Notes: generated from the letters alone by a model not told the origin. A DNA stretch of 48,804 bases from Alphaproteobacteria bacterium (GCA_024278915.1 JAJRSG010000301.1:1-48804); one strand, 5' to 3'. Positions 1 through 9,105 are shown, counted from the stretch's first letter. A program made the numbers and translations.

Positions 1-505
1 TACCTGTTTGGATGGCCACTTCGCCGGAGGCTCGAACACTGGCGGCTAAAATAGGGCCGAGGATAATATCGGCACCATCTTCAACAGCTTTGTTGGCGGC
101 GATATATGCACCTTGTGGTGTACCTTCGCTGTCATAGGCCAGGAGCAATACATCGTCTTCTTCTCTGGCAAATAGGGCGAGTTCTGCCGCTTGTAACATG
201 GAATTTGCCTCGTCGCGCAGACGTGATGATTTAGCTGAAAACGGGAGGAGAATAGCCACTCTTTTTAGGCTGTCCCCATCCATGAAGGCAGGGGTGAGGC
301 CCGTAAAGTTGGTTGGCTCTTGGGTTTCTGGCTGCGCCGTCTCGGGGTTTGGAATATCAGTGGTAGGGCGCTCTGGCCCGGGGCGAACAACAACAGGGGG
401 TTGGTAGCTTCCAGGGTTGGTCTGGCCTTGCGGGTTCGTTGGTGATGTTGTTGCACAGGCATTTAGCAAGAAAGCGCCCAAGAACAGCGCAATAAATGTC
501 TTCAT
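1..505 (-). CDS. LppC/LpoA-like penicillin-binding protein activator, lipoprotein (partial, C-terminus outside window)
   Basis: The ORF track misses this gene because it runs off the left edge. On the minus strand I read a lipoprotein signal (MKTFIALFLGAF then LLNAC lipobox), a Pro/Thr/Gln-rich linker of about 60 residues, and then the start of a periplasmic-binding-protein fold (KRVAILLPFSAKSSRLRDEA, later AYDSEGTPQGAYIAANKAV and GADIILGPILA). This is the arrangement of the LppC family, relatives of LpoA, an outer-membrane activator of penicillin-binding proteins; family members often sit divergent to rsmI, as here. About 168 codons are present. An in-frame upstream ATG at 553 has a better ribosome site (AAAGG, 7 nt) and would add 16 residues before the signal peptide, but would leave only 17 bp to rsmI. 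The start is therefore uncertain. Confidence 0.8.
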   Translation of the reverse strand, partial: MKTFIALFLGAFLLNACATTSPTNPQGQTNPGSYQPPVVVRPGPERPTTDIPNPETAQPETQEPTNFTGLTPAFMDGDSLKRVAILLPFSAKSSRLRDEANSMLQAAELALFAREEDDVLLLAYDSEGTPQGAYIAANKAVEDGADIILGPILAASVRASGEVAIQTG

Positions 506-570
506 GTGTTTTAACAGGCTCGCTTTGAGAACAGAAACTGGATACACTTGCATAAAATAACCTTTAATTT

Positions 571-1497
571 ATGGACATGCTTGTGCCCAACGCCTTTGAT
601 AACAACTCTAATCACCCTCGCGCTAATCCGCAAGATGTCAATGTATATGCGCCGCACCTGCAAACATTGGCAGAAGGGTTGTATTTAGTGGCGACTCCTA
701 TCGGCAATCTCCGCGATATTAGCCTTCGCGCTTTGGATATCCTAGCCAGTGCAGATCTGGTGCTGGCCGAAGATACCCGCGTCAGCCGTAAATTATTTAC
801 GCATTACGGCCTTAAAACACCATTATCAGCATATCATGACCATAATGCGGCAAAGCGAGTGCCAAATTTGGTTGAGCGCATGAAAAACGGTGAAGCGATT
901 GCATTAATTTCTGATGCAGGCACGCCGATGGTGTCCGATCCGGGGTATAAACTCGGACGTGCGTGTATTGGCGCAGGGGTAGATGTGGTGGCTGTGCCGG
1001 GGGCCAGTGCCGTGTTGGGTGCTTTGGTTGTTTCCGGTTTGCCGTGTGACAAATTTATGTTTGCGGGGTTTTTACCTGCCAAATCAGGGGCTAGACAATC
1101 CCAATTTCAGGCTTTGATCGATGTGCCGTCAACACTGGTTTTTTATGAAAGCGCAGGTCGGTTATCGGCAATGTTAAAAGATGCGCTTCAAGTGCTTGGA
1201 GAACGACAGGTCGTTGTGGCTCGTGAACTGACAAAAAAATATGAAGAAGTGCTTCGAGGGTCTTTACCGGAAATGATTGAGCAATTGGACGGCGAAAAAC
1301 TAAGGGGCGAAATTGTTGTCTTGATTGGCCCACCAGCCGCCCAGAGTACATGGGACGAGGCTCAAATCGAGGAAGCCTTGCGGTTACGAATACCGAATGT
1401 CGGCGTTAAACGGGCGAGCGAAGAGATCGCTGTTTTGGCAGGTCAAAAAAAACGAGATGTTTATATGTTGGCTCTAAAATTAAAAAATGAAGATTAA
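571..1497 (+). CDS. rsmI: 16S rRNA (cytidine(1402)-2'-O)-methyltransferase RsmI
   Basis: RsmI uses S-adenosylmethionine to 2'-O-methylate C1402 of 16S rRNA in the decoding centre. The family hallmarks are clear: LYLVATPIGNLRDIS near residue 37, LAEDTRVSRKL, the SAM-site stretch ALISDAGTPMVSDPG, and FVPGASA-like AVPGASAVLGAL. The length of 308 aa includes about 35 extra N-terminal residues before the conserved core, so the true start could be later, though no better start with a clear ribosome site was seen. It lies divergent to the LppC-like lipoprotein and overlaps the downstream yraN by 11 nt, the usual alphaproteobacterial arrangement. Confidence 0.96.
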   Translation: MDMLVPNAFDNNSNHPRANPQDVNVYAPHLQTLAEGLYLVATPIGNLRDISLRALDILASADLVLAEDTRVSRKLFTHYGLKTPLSAYHDHNAAKRVPNLVERMKNGEAIALISDAGTPMVSDPGYKLGRACIGAGVDVVAVPGASAVLGALVVSGLPCDKFMFAGFLPAKSGARQSQFQALIDVPSTLVFYESAGRLSAMLKDALQVLGERQVVVARELTKKYEEVLRGSLPEMIEQLDGEKLRGEIVVLIGPPAAQSTWDEAQIEEALRLRIPNVGVKRASEEIAVLAGQKKRDVYMLALKLKNED

Positions 1498-1852
1498 GGG
1501 GCGCAAACAGGCAGAAAAAAGAGGGCGCCGCGCCGAATGGTTGGCGGCGATGTTTTTGCGGTTAAAAGGGTATAAAGTTCTCGAAACCCGTTTTAAAACA
1601 AGCGGCGGGGAAATTGATATTATTGCTAAAATGGGGCAGACCCTCGTTGCTGTTGAAGTGAAACAACGACCAAATTTGCAACTTTCCCATGATGCTCTTA
1701 CGGCCACAGGTTTGCGGCGAATAGAAAATGCAGCGGCGGCGTACCAAGAAAACCACGCAAATTTACACGAACTTGATTTGCGGTTTGATGCTATATTTGT
1801 ATTGCCAAATTTGCGAATACATCACCTTAAGGACGCATGGCGTGCCTATTGA
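1487..1852 (+). CDS. yraN: YraN family (UPF0102) nuclease-fold protein
   Basis: This 121-aa protein has the UPF0102 pattern: an N-terminal basic segment (GRRAEWLAAMFLRLKGYKVL), the acidic GGEIDIIAK motif near residue 41 and VAVEVKQRP near residue 55, which together make the PD-(D/E)xK-like E-x-D ... E-x-K active-site signature. Members resemble Holliday-junction resolvase-type nucleases, but the cellular role is not firmly established. It overlaps the rsmI stop by 11 nt, indicating translational coupling, and its last 7 nt overlap the convergent 3' end of recF. Confidence 0.92.
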   Translation: MKIKGRKQAEKRGRRAEWLAAMFLRLKGYKVLETRFKTSGGEIDIIAKMGQTLVAVEVKQRPNLQLSHDALTATGLRRIENAAAAYQENHANLHELDLRFDAIFVLPNLRIHHLKDAWRAY

Positions 1853-2982
1853 GGTGTGAGCGCTGCATCCTCTACTTTGAACATCTGGGCGCGGTCTTTG
1901 AAGGCAGAGAACAGGGATTTGTCGGTGCCAGTCATGAAGACTTGCGTGCCAAGGGCAAGCAGGTTTTCGGTCAAGGCTGCTCGGCGGTTTTCATCCAAAT
2001 GGGCTGCGATTTCGTCCAGAAGAAGAATGGGGGTGCGCAAGGGTTGTGCACGGGCATGGGCAAGAATGAGACCTATGAGGAGGGCTTTTTGTTCGCCAGT
2101 GGAACATTCTGCCGCTGGCATGTTTTTGCTACGATGAACAACGCAGAGGTCGCTCTTGTGCACACCTCGTAGGGTGCGCCCCGCACTTTTGTCAAGTGCT
2201 CGGTCTTTTTGGAGTTGGGCTTTGATAAACCCATAGACATCGGTTTCTTCAGCTCCGCTTTGATAGAGAGCTTCGGCCTCCCCATCTAATGAAATGACGG
2301 CTTTGGGGAAGCTGTCTTCGGCACTGTCTTCGATTTCTGCTTGGAGTTTACAGAGGGTTTGCCAACGGGCTTTGGCGATTTTTGCTGCGTTTTCCGCCAT
2401 GTCGGTTTCCAAGGCATCAAACCAATAGGCATCATCAATATTATCGGCAAATAATCGCCCACGTTCTGCTCTGGCTTTGTCATAAACAAGGTGGGCGCGG
2501 CCATGAGCCGGAGCATGGACCAGACATAAACGGTCAAAAAACTTTCGGCGGTCTGCGGGGGCACCACTAAACAATCTGTCTTGGGCGGGGGTAAGCCAGT
2601 TGACGGTGAGGTGGGTCGCCAGATCCGTTCCGCTAGCATTTTTACCGTCGATACGAATTTGGCGACGGGTCGGTGCGTCCGGTATTTGTCCGGTGCCAAT
2701 TTTTACTGGCTCAAGAAGATCATCAGAAGCGCCCGTTAACACGGCAGATACAGCCCAATGGTGGGAAGTTGTATCATTTTCCCGTCTGGCAATATCTCCA
2801 AGCTTTGCTCGTCGTAAGCCACGTCCAGGCGAGAGGAGGGAAACAGCTTCTAGCAGGTTGGTTTTACCTGCGCCGTTTTCACCAAATAACACAACCGGTC
2901 GCCCGTCAAATTGGGCGGCGAGATTTGGGTAGGAGCGAAACTGGGTTAAAAAAAGCTTTTCTATAAACGGCGTCTTGGCCAC
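1846..2982 (-). CDS. recF: DNA replication/repair protein RecF
   Basis: RecF is an SMC-like ABC ATPase that with RecO and RecR loads RecA at gaps behind stalled forks. Visible features are the N-terminal LTQFRSYPN motif, Walker A GENGAGKT at residues 34-41, the ABC signature region STGEQKALLIGL and Walker B PILLLDEIAAHLD near the C-terminus. The length of 378 aa fits the family. The start is GTG. It begins 7 nt after the dnaN stop codon, so the two are almost certainly co-transcribed and coupled, a classic pairing. Confidence 0.97.
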   Translation of the reverse strand: MAKTPFIEKLFLTQFRSYPNLAAQFDGRPVVLFGENGAGKTNLLEAVSLLSPGRGLRRAKLGDIARRENDTTSHHWAVSAVLTGASDDLLEPVKIGTGQIPDAPTRRQIRIDGKNASGTDLATHLTVNWLTPAQDRLFSGAPADRRKFFDRLCLVHAPAHGRAHLVYDKARAERGRLFADNIDDAYWFDALETDMAENAAKIAKARWQTLCKLQAEIEDSAEDSFPKAVISLDGEAEALYQSGAEETDVYGFIKAQLQKDRALDKSAGRTLRGVHKSDLCVVHRSKNMPAAECSTGEQKALLIGLILAHARAQPLRTPILLLDEIAAHLDENRRAALTENLLALGTQVFMTGTDKSLFSAFKDRAQMFKVEDAALTPQ

Positions 2983-2989
2983 AAAGATT

Positions 2990-4093
2990 TTATACCCGTA
3001 ATGGCATCAAAACAAACAAAACCCCGTCGTCGTCCGGGTCTTTGACCAGAGCAGGCGCGGCTGGATCTGCGAGTTGAAAATGAATGTCTTGAGCGCCAAT
3101 TTGTGCGGTAACATCCAAAATGTATTTGGCGTTAAAACCGATTTCCAGCGGCTCACTGTCATAATCAACCATCAGGTCTTCATTAGCATTGCCGTGTTCG
3201 GGGTTATTGACGGCAAGGGCAAGGTTGTCTTTTTCCAAGGTCAATTTAATCGAGCGGGATTTTTCAGCAGAGATGGTCGCAACCCGATCAACAGCAGCGG
3301 TAAAGACTTTGTTGTCGATAACCAATTGCTTGTCATTTGCTTTCGGGATGACGCGGTCATAATCGGGGAATGTCCCGTCTATTAGTTTGGAAGTCAGAAC
3401 TGCGGAGCCGACTTTAAAGCGAATTTTAGCGTCTGATACAGAAAGCTCAATCGCGCCGTCATAGCCGTCGATAAGGCGGCGAAGTTCAGCCACAGTTTTA
3501 CGGGGAATAATAATGCCCGGTAAACCTTGTGCGCCAGCAGGGAGAGGCATTTCAGCCAAGGCCAGACGGTGACCATCGGTGGCGACGGTACGAAGTTTGC
3601 CTTCTGCGGCGTGGAAATATATGCCGTTGAGATAATAGCGGGTTTCTTCTGTGGAGATGGCAAAACGTGTTTTGTCAATCAAGCGGGCGAGGGCAGGTGC
3701 TTCCATAGAAAAATTATGAGTGAACCCGTCTGCGGTCATTTTTGGGAAATCGCCCGGCGGTAATAATGGCAAGGTAAAGTGCGAACGGCCTGCGTCTACT
3801 TCGAGACGCCCGTCGGCGCTAATCATCAGGGAAACTTCTGCGCCGTCAGGGAGCTTTCTGGCAATATCATACAGGGTGTGGGCGGGCGCGGTAACGTCGC
3901 CAGGAGCTGAGATATTGGCACCTGCTGCTTCGGTAATTTCAATGTCCAAATCCGTTGCGGTGAAATGAATGCTGTCGCCATCGGCGCTCATTAAAACATT
4001 CGACAAAATCGGAATTGTATTGCGGCGTTCCACAACATTTTGCACATGACCAAGAGCGGAGAGCAAATTTGCACGTTCCATAGAGAATTTCAT
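2990..4093 (-). CDS. dnaN: DNA polymerase III beta sliding clamp
   Basis: The beta clamp is a ring-shaped dimer that tethers DNA polymerases to template. The 367-aa product shows three similar clamp domains, an N-terminus typical of the family (MKFSMERANLLSALGHVQNVVERRNTIPILSNV) and the C-terminal VLMPLRV ending. It heads the dnaN-recF pair. Unlike many bacteria, dnaA is not directly upstream but about 8 kb away on the same strand. An AGGTCC ribosome site precedes the ATG. Confidence 0.98.
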   Translation of the reverse strand: MKFSMERANLLSALGHVQNVVERRNTIPILSNVLMSADGDSIHFTATDLDIEITEAAGANISAPGDVTAPAHTLYDIARKLPDGAEVSLMISADGRLEVDAGRSHFTLPLLPPGDFPKMTADGFTHNFSMEAPALARLIDKTRFAISTEETRYYLNGIYFHAAEGKLRTVATDGHRLALAEMPLPAGAQGLPGIIIPRKTVAELRRLIDGYDGAIELSVSDAKIRFKVGSAVLTSKLIDGTFPDYDRVIPKANDKQLVIDNKVFTAAVDRVATISAEKSRSIKLTLEKDNLALAVNNPEHGNANEDLMVDYDSEPLEIGFNAKYILDVTAQIGAQDIHFQLADPAAPALVKDPDDDGVLFVLMPLRV

Positions 4094-4572
4094 AACGGAC
4101 CTATTTATTTAACGAGTAGTGATTCTACTACCACTTATACATCCTTAACCATAGTAGAAAACCCGGCAAGCCCCAAGTGTTTTTTCGCCGTGTGGATGGA
4201 TGTGTGGGTAAGGAACAGCATATTGAACAAGCGAGCCATGATTGCTAACAAAATGAGGCTTTGTCTGGCTGAAAATTAGCTGTTTCGCATGTACAAGGTG
4301 TTTGTTTACTAAATGTGTTGCCCTATCGTTACTCACAACTAAATTGCTCAAAAGGCTATTACGAGAGTGGATATGAAGGGGTTTATTAAAAACAAGGTGT
4401 GGAGTAATATTAAGTTTTGTGGCGATAGGTTGGGAGATTGTTGCTAATAACTTAATGGATTGAATGAAATCGGCTATTTTATCTTGATGTATTGAATATT
4501 TAGGTATAATGCTGAATAAACTAGAAAATATGTAAAAAAAATACAAAAAATAGAGTTTAGATAGAGGTTTGG
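4094..4572. other. AT-rich non-coding gap upstream of dnaN, with degenerate DnaA-box-like sites
   Basis: No convincing gene was seen; the 150-aa minus ORF here is low-complexity and overlaps rloA. The half nearest rloA is very AT-rich. Near dnaN there are near-matches to DnaA boxes (consensus TTATNCACA): TGTGGGTAA at about 4202-4210 (8 of 9 on the reverse strand), and weaker TTATACATC and TGTGGATGG. The gap must hold the promoters of dnaN (leftward) and rloA (rightward). Confidence 0.35.
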
Positions 4573-5865
4573 ATGTTGGTTGAATTTTCTGTATCAAATT
4601 TTAGATCAATTTCAAAGAAAATCACTTTTTCTGCGGTAGCCAGTTCGGGTGCAGTGAAGAGTTCTCGTTTAACTGTGGATACTGGTAATTCTCTTGCGCC
4701 ATCACTGTTAACTAGTGCCGTCACTTTTGGTCCAAATGCCTCTGGTAAATCATCATTTATACGGTCAGTTAAGTTCTTCAAAAATTTAGTCAAACACTCG
4801 GCTCAAGATCGGACGCATGGGGACAAAATCAATTACTCACGTAATAAACTTGCAAAGGGTTTTGTAAAAAAACCTAGTGAGTTTGAAATTATTTTTATCC
4901 ATAAAAATGAGTTGTTTCAGTATGGGCTTAAGATTAATAATGATAAAATTTTGGAAGAGTGGTTGTTTGCAAGGCATTCAAAGCATTTAAGCCGAACTAG
5001 AAATGTTTTTTATCGTAAATTTGTATCTAAAAAAGAAGGCTATTTTTGGGATGTAAATGATAGCCAACTTCCAGGAGAAAAAGAAACTTGGAAAAAGGCA
5101 ACAAGAGATAATGCGCTCTTTCTTTCAACAGCAGTACAGCTGAATTCAAAATATTTACAAAAACCCTTTGAGTGGATTTGTGATTATCTAGAAATTATTG
5201 GAGCAAATGAACGAGTAGCACACAATTTCACCGCTAAGCTTTTATTTGAAAAAGAAGATAAAGGTCAAATTTTGGATTTAATGGAGGCATTAGATTTACA
5301 CATAACAGGCTTCCGAGTTGAAAGCCATAAAATGAAACTTCCACAGAGCGCTAAAGATATGTTTTCTGAAAAGTTGCTTGAGAAATTTTCTAGAGAGGCA
5401 AAAGATCAGCGTGATTATCGTGTGTTTATGGAGCACAAAAATCAAAGTGGGGAAGTCATTGAGCTTTCCTTGAATGAAGAGTCTGATGGAACCCAGGTTC
5501 TATTTGGCTTGGCGGGGGCAATTTTTGATGTATTGGAAAATGGATATACGCTCTTCATTGACGAGTTAAGCAATAGCTTGCACCCCTTGGCGTTAAAAGG
5601 GCTTGTAAGTATATTTCATAATGAAAAGTTAAACAAAAGAGGTGCGCAACTATTTTTTACAAGTCATGAGACATCAATTATTTCGAAAAATTTTATGCAC
5701 AAAGATCAAATTTGGTTTATTGATCGCCTAGATGGTGTCTCGACACAACTGAGGCCAATGTCAGATTATAGCGTTCGTGAAATTTCAGCCTTTCAAAGAT
5801 CATATTTAGGCGGAAAATATGGTGCCTTGCCAAATATTAGAGAGCTAGATAATGTCGGCTCGTAG
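4573..5865 (+). CDS. RloA-like AAA/ABC-type ATPase of an RloAB (OLD/PARIS-like) defence pair
   Basis: This 430-aa ATPase belongs to the AAA_15/AAA_21 type of ABC-class ATPases. Residues 1-20 show the FSVSNFRSI start typical of the class; Walker A is GPNASGKS at 53-60; near residue 300 come the signature-like EESDGTQVLFGLAG and Walker B YTLFIDELSNSLHP; the switch histidine is in LFFTSHETSII. The middle third is a divergent lid or coiled region. The downstream gene, a RloB-type Toprim protein, overlaps it by 14 nt, so the two are translated together. Known relatives (RloAB next to type I restriction loci, and AriA/AriB of PARIS) are anti-phage systems in which the ATPase senses infection and the Toprim partner acts as nuclease; that role here is inferred. 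The coding is visibly more AT-rich than the flanking housekeeping genes, suggesting transfer. Confidence 0.85.
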   Translation: MLVEFSVSNFRSISKKITFSAVASSGAVKSSRLTVDTGNSLAPSLLTSAVTFGPNASGKSSFIRSVKFFKNLVKHSAQDRTHGDKINYSRNKLAKGFVKKPSEFEIIFIHKNELFQYGLKINNDKILEEWLFARHSKHLSRTRNVFYRKFVSKKEGYFWDVNDSQLPGEKETWKKATRDNALFLSTAVQLNSKYLQKPFEWICDYLEIIGANERVAHNFTAKLLFEKEDKGQILDLMEALDLHITGFRVESHKMKLPQSAKDMFSEKLLEKFSREAKDQRDYRVFMEHKNQSGEVIELSLNEESDGTQVLFGLAGAIFDVLENGYTLFIDELSNSLHPLALKGLVSIFHNEKLNKRGAQLFFTSHETSIISKNFMHKDQIWFIDRLDGVSTQLRPMSDYSVREISAFQRSYLGGKYGALPNIRELDNVGS

Positions 5866-6568
5866 CGACAAATTACACTCAAAAAGAAAAGCAAAAACCA
5901 CAAAAAATTTAAAACGTCGTGCTGCTAGCTTGGTTCCCAATAAGAGGATGTTACTTGTATGCGAGGGTGAAGTAACCGAGGTCGAGTATTTTAAACACCT
6001 GAAATATTCACTAAAATTAGCAAATATAGATATTGACATATGCGGTAAAGAGTGTGGTTCTGCTCCAACTTCAGTGGTGAAATATGCTAAAAGTCGCGCT
6101 ATGTCAGAAGGGCCACACACAGATGGTGGATATAATGATGTGTTTTGTATATTTGACAGGGACGCGCATGTTGATTTTGAAAAAGCGAAAAGTCAAATAC
6201 TTGAACTAAACAAGCCAAATTCTAAATTTTACGCTGAAACTATGTATGCTGTTTGGTCAAATCCGTGTTTTGAGATATGGTTGCTATTTCATTTTCAATA
6301 TACTCGAAGTCCATTTGTAGCTATGAGGCGTAAATCGTCGGGCGACTGTGTGACGCAAGAGTTGAAAAAGTGCGCATCTTTTAAAAAGTTCTCAAAACAT
6401 ATTACCCGAGAAAATTTCAATGAATTAAGTGATCGTTGGGATGATGCATTTGTAAATGCGAAAAAAGCATATGCTGATTATAAGAAAATAGGTGAGCCCA
6501 ACCCATCTACAAAAGCGCATTTTCTAGTGGAATATTTAAAAAACCCGAGTAAAGGGTACCATGGGTAG
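5852..6568 (+). CDS. RloB family Toprim-fold protein (probable effector of RloAB)
   Basis: The 238-aa product matches the RloB family (PF13707-type). A basic N-terminal tail is followed by RMLLVCEGEVTEVEYF, with the Toprim catalytic glutamate region at residues 37-40; the DxD motif lies in FCIFDRDAHVDF at 101-104; the family-specific NPCFEIWLLFHF block is at 137-148. Toprim proteins of this kind are metal-dependent nucleases; in the related PARIS system the partner AriB cuts a tRNA, but the target of RloB is not established. It is the second gene of a two-gene unit with the ATPase upstream. No restriction-modification genes adjoin it, so the pair stands alone between dnaN and panC. Confidence 0.87.
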   Translation: MSARSDKLHSKRKAKTTKNLKRRAASLVPNKRMLLVCEGEVTEVEYFKHLKYSLKLANIDIDICGKECGSAPTSVVKYAKSRAMSEGPHTDGGYNDVFCIFDRDAHVDFEKAKSQILELNKPNSKFYAETMYAVWSNPCFEIWLLFHFQYTRSPFVAMRRKSSGDCVTQELKKCASFKKFSKHITRENFNELSDRWDDAFVNAKKAYADYKKIGEPNPSTKAHFLVEYLKNPSKGYHG

Positions 6569-6585
6569 AGTTTTCTAACTAAGAA

Positions 6586-7437
6586 CTAAATTTTGCAATT
6601 ATCGATTAGGCGCACGCCTTTACAGGTGGCGGCGATGAGGAGGCGGGCTTGGTTTTTATCGAGGGAATGGGGGAGTATTTTCAGGGTTTTGGCATCGGCG
6701 ACACTGACATAATCAACACTGCTAAATCCTGCTGATAATAAGGCCTCGATTGCGGTATCTGTGGCGTGTTTAATATCCGCGCCTGCTTTAATTTCTTTGG
6801 CGCAAGCGCGCATAATTCGGTTCAAATGCCCGGCAATCGCTCGGCCTTCTTGGTCAAAATATTGGTTGCGAGAGGACATGGCTAGTCCGTCTTTTTCACG
6901 CATGATCGGCGCGCCAATAATTTTTACTGGAATATCAAGGTCGGATGTGATGCGGCGAATGGTTAAGAGTTGCTGATAATCTTTTTCTCCGAATACGGCG
7001 ATATCGGGTTGCACGCGGTTGAGTAACTTAGTGACGATCAAGGCAACTCCGCCAAAAAAATGCGGCCGGTAATCGGTTTCAAGGCCAAGGGCTGCTCCGC
7101 CCACATGCAGGCTAGTGGCATGATGTTCACCGTATAAGCTACCCTTTGGGATATAAACCAAATCACAGCCAGCGACTTGCAACATTTTGGCATCTTTTTT
7201 TTCAGTGCGGGGATAACTTCCGAGATCTTCGCCTTCGGCAAATTGTGTGGGGTTTATATAGATACTGGCAATGATTTTATCGGCGTGTTTTTTTGCCTTG
7301 GTAATTAAGGAAAGATGCCCCGCGTGGAGAGCGCCCATGGTCGGGACAAACCCGATCGTTTTTCCCGCCAATCGCCATTCGCTCACTTGTTGGCGAAGTT
7401 GTTTTTCTGTGGTGACGATAAAGCGTGGTTGCGGCAT
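6586..7437 (-). CDS. panC: Pantothenate synthetase
   Basis: PanC joins pantoate and beta-alanine with ATP to make pantothenate, the precursor of coenzyme A. The 283-aa sequence has the HIGH-like PTMGALHAGHLSL at residues 32-44, IYINPTQF, the FGEKDYQQL block and the KMSKS-like MSSRNQYF. It is 23 nt downstream of the dacA stop with a GGAGAAAAGG ribosome site, so it is probably co-transcribed with dacA. The pathway continues with coaBC at 29.8 kb. Confidence 0.97.
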   Translation of the reverse strand: MPQPRFIVTTEKQLRQQVSEWRLAGKTIGFVPTMGALHAGHLSLITKAKKHADKIIASIYINPTQFAEGEDLGSYPRTEKKDAKMLQVAGCDLVYIPKGSLYGEHHATSLHVGGAALGLETDYRPHFFGGVALIVTKLLNRVQPDIAVFGEKDYQQLLTIRRITSDLDIPVKIIGAPIMREKDGLAMSSRNQYFDQEGRAIAGHLNRIMRACAKEIKAGADIKHATDTAIEALLSAGFSSVDYVSVADAKTLKILPHSLDKNQARLLIAATCKGVRLIDNCKI

Positions 7438-7460
7438 GTGCCTTTTCTCCGATTAGCCGT

Positions 7461-8645
7461 TCAAGATGGAGATACCACTAAGCAGGAAAGGGCACGGGCC
7501 GCAAGAGTTTTACACACGCTGACCGCCTTTTGGTGAGAGAGTTCGCCGAGGCGTGCCCGGTAAATCATGCCATTCCTGCGCTTTACGGGTAGCACATAGC
7601 CGCTGGCACCTGCCACCATTAACCCTTGGTCCGCCTGTGCTGTTATTAGGACATTTTGCGCTGCGCCCAAAGTGGAATAAGCCCCGATTTGCACAGTCCA
7701 GTTTTTGAGGGGTGTGCGATAGGCGGCTTGCAAGACGTAATTTTGTGTTGGTTTCGGGAGGGTGTGGACTGTGCGCTGGGTTGCGCTTGTATTTAAGGCG
7801 AGGTTCGGGTTAAAGGTTTTAGCTTCATTCTTTGCAATGACGTCAAACCCCCGTTCAATCAGGTCAGTCATATGTTGGTCACGGGAACGACCGGTGGCTC
7901 CGCCAAGCACGACAGCGATAATGCGGTGCTCATTTCGTTTGGCCGAGAGCACCAGATTATAACCCGAGTCAATAGTATATCCAGTTTTAAAACCGTCCAC
8001 ACCTTCTACTTTTCCCAGAAGGCTATTATGGGTTTTATAGGTGCGGCCTTGATAGGTGAAAGTGGGTCTGGAAAAATATCCGTAATATTTACTGTGGTTG
8101 GCAAGCAGGGCTTGGGCTAATTTGGCCATATCGCGGGCGGTTGTTACTTGTGCAGGATTTGGCAGGCCGTGGGGGTTCATAAAAACGGTCGAGCGCATGC
8201 CGAGGCTTTGGGCCTTTGCATTCATTTGCGCGGCGAATTCATCTACGGAACCACTGAGCCGCTCGGCGAGAACCACAGCGGCGTCATTTGCGGAGCGCAC
8301 GGTCAATGCTAATATGGCCTGTTCGACCCCGATGGTACGTCCTGCCTTTAATCCAAGTTTGACAGGGGCCGTACGGGCTGCCCGCGCCGAAACGATCATT
8401 GGTTCATGTAAGTCGATTTCGCCTTTTTCCAACGCATCAAAGGCAAGGTAGAGGGTCATCATTTTGGTCAAGGAAGCGGGATAGCGCGAGCTTTCGATTT
8501 TTCGGGCATGCAAAATTTCCAAACTATCGGCGTCTACAATAATGGATGCGTATTTATTGGCTTTTGCGTTGGCGTCGATACTGACGGAAAGGCACCCCAA
8601 ACCTAGTGTGAAAACCATCAAAAATTTGATAAAATAACGAAACAT
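7461..8645 (-). CDS. D-alanyl-D-alanine carboxypeptidase (S11, PBP5/6-like) with C-terminal SPOR domain
   Basis: This low-molecular-weight penicillin-binding protein trims the terminal D-Ala of peptidoglycan stem peptides in the periplasm. From the ATG at 8645 it begins with a signal peptide (MFRYFIKFLMVFTLGLGCLS, cleavage near DANA). The serine peptidase motifs are SLTK at 58-61, SAND, and KTGYT. The last ~80 residues (NWTVQIGAYSTLGAAQNVL) form a SPOR domain, which binds denuded glycan at division sites. The track's start is a TTG 17 codons upstream, which would put a non-signal leader first; the ATG is preferred. It is divergent from clpS. Confidence 0.93.
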   Translation of the reverse strand: MFRYFIKFLMVFTLGLGCLSVSIDANAKANKYASIIVDADSLEILHARKIESSRYPASLTKMMTLYLAFDALEKGEIDLHEPMIVSARAARTAPVKLGLKAGRTIGVEQAILALTVRSANDAAVVLAERLSGSVDEFAAQMNAKAQSLGMRSTVFMNPHGLPNPAQVTTARDMAKLAQALLANHSKYYGYFSRPTFTYQGRTYKTHNSLLGKVEGVDGFKTGYTIDSGYNLVLSAKRNEHRIIAVVLGGATGRSRDQHMTDLIERGFDVIAKNEAKTFNPNLALNTSATQRTVHTLPKPTQNYVLQAAYRTPLKNWTVQIGAYSTLGAAQNVLITAQADQGLMVAGASGYVLPVKRRNGMIYRARLGELSHQKAVSVCKTLAARALSCLVVSPS

Positions 8646-8745
8646 GTGTTTTGGGTAGAGCCGCAGTTTTACAATATGGTTAACGCGGATTAACAAATTG
8701 CATAAATGGTCTTTTATCTTTGGAAAAACCCCCTATCTTATACGA

Positions 8746-9105
8746 ATGACAAAACTAAACTTTATACCGACAAAACTTGGGCCAGACCGCGAAGATGACG
8801 ACGGTGCCGGGACTGAACGGGGGGTGGCGACCAAAACGCGCCCTAAAACTAAAAAACCGTCTCAATACAAAGTCATTTTGCTCAATGATGATTATACGCC
8901 AATGGAGTTTGTTGTGAGTATCCTCATGGGAGTATTTAAGCGCTCCCAAGAAGAAGCCACTAAAATCATGCTTGCCGTGCACCAAAAAGGGGTAGGTGTT
9001 TGCGGTATTTATACCTTTGAAGTGGCAGAAACCAAGGTCGGGCAAGTTATGGACGCGGCCAAGAGAAATCAGCATCCCTTGAAATGCACACTTGAAAAAG
9101 CATAA
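8746..9105 (+). CDS. clpS: ATP-dependent Clp protease adaptor ClpS
   Basis: ClpS delivers N-degron substrates to ClpAP. The core is recognisable: [19 protein letters not shown], then [16 protein letters not shown] and [13 protein letters not shown], ending with HPLKCTLE. The track ORF starts at a TTG at 8698; the ATG at 8746 gives the normal family length (119 aa) and the usual charged, disordered N-tail. It lies 48 nt upstream of clpA, its working partner, in one operon. Confidence 0.96.
   Translation: MTKLNFIPTKLGPDREDDDGAGTERGVATKTRPKTKKPSQYKVILLNDDYTPMEFVVSILMGVFKRSQEEATKIMLAVHQKGVGVCGIYTFEVAETKVGQVMDAAKRNQHPLKCTLEKA

Noticed and set aside
198-462. ORFs 198-407 (+) and 265-462 (-)
   Set aside because: Shadows of the LppC-like lipoprotein gene, whose frame is continuous to the left edge.
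4145-4597. 150-aa minus ORF in the dnaN-rloA gap
   Set aside because: Low-complexity translation of AT-rich DNA that overlaps the rloA start; no domain pattern.
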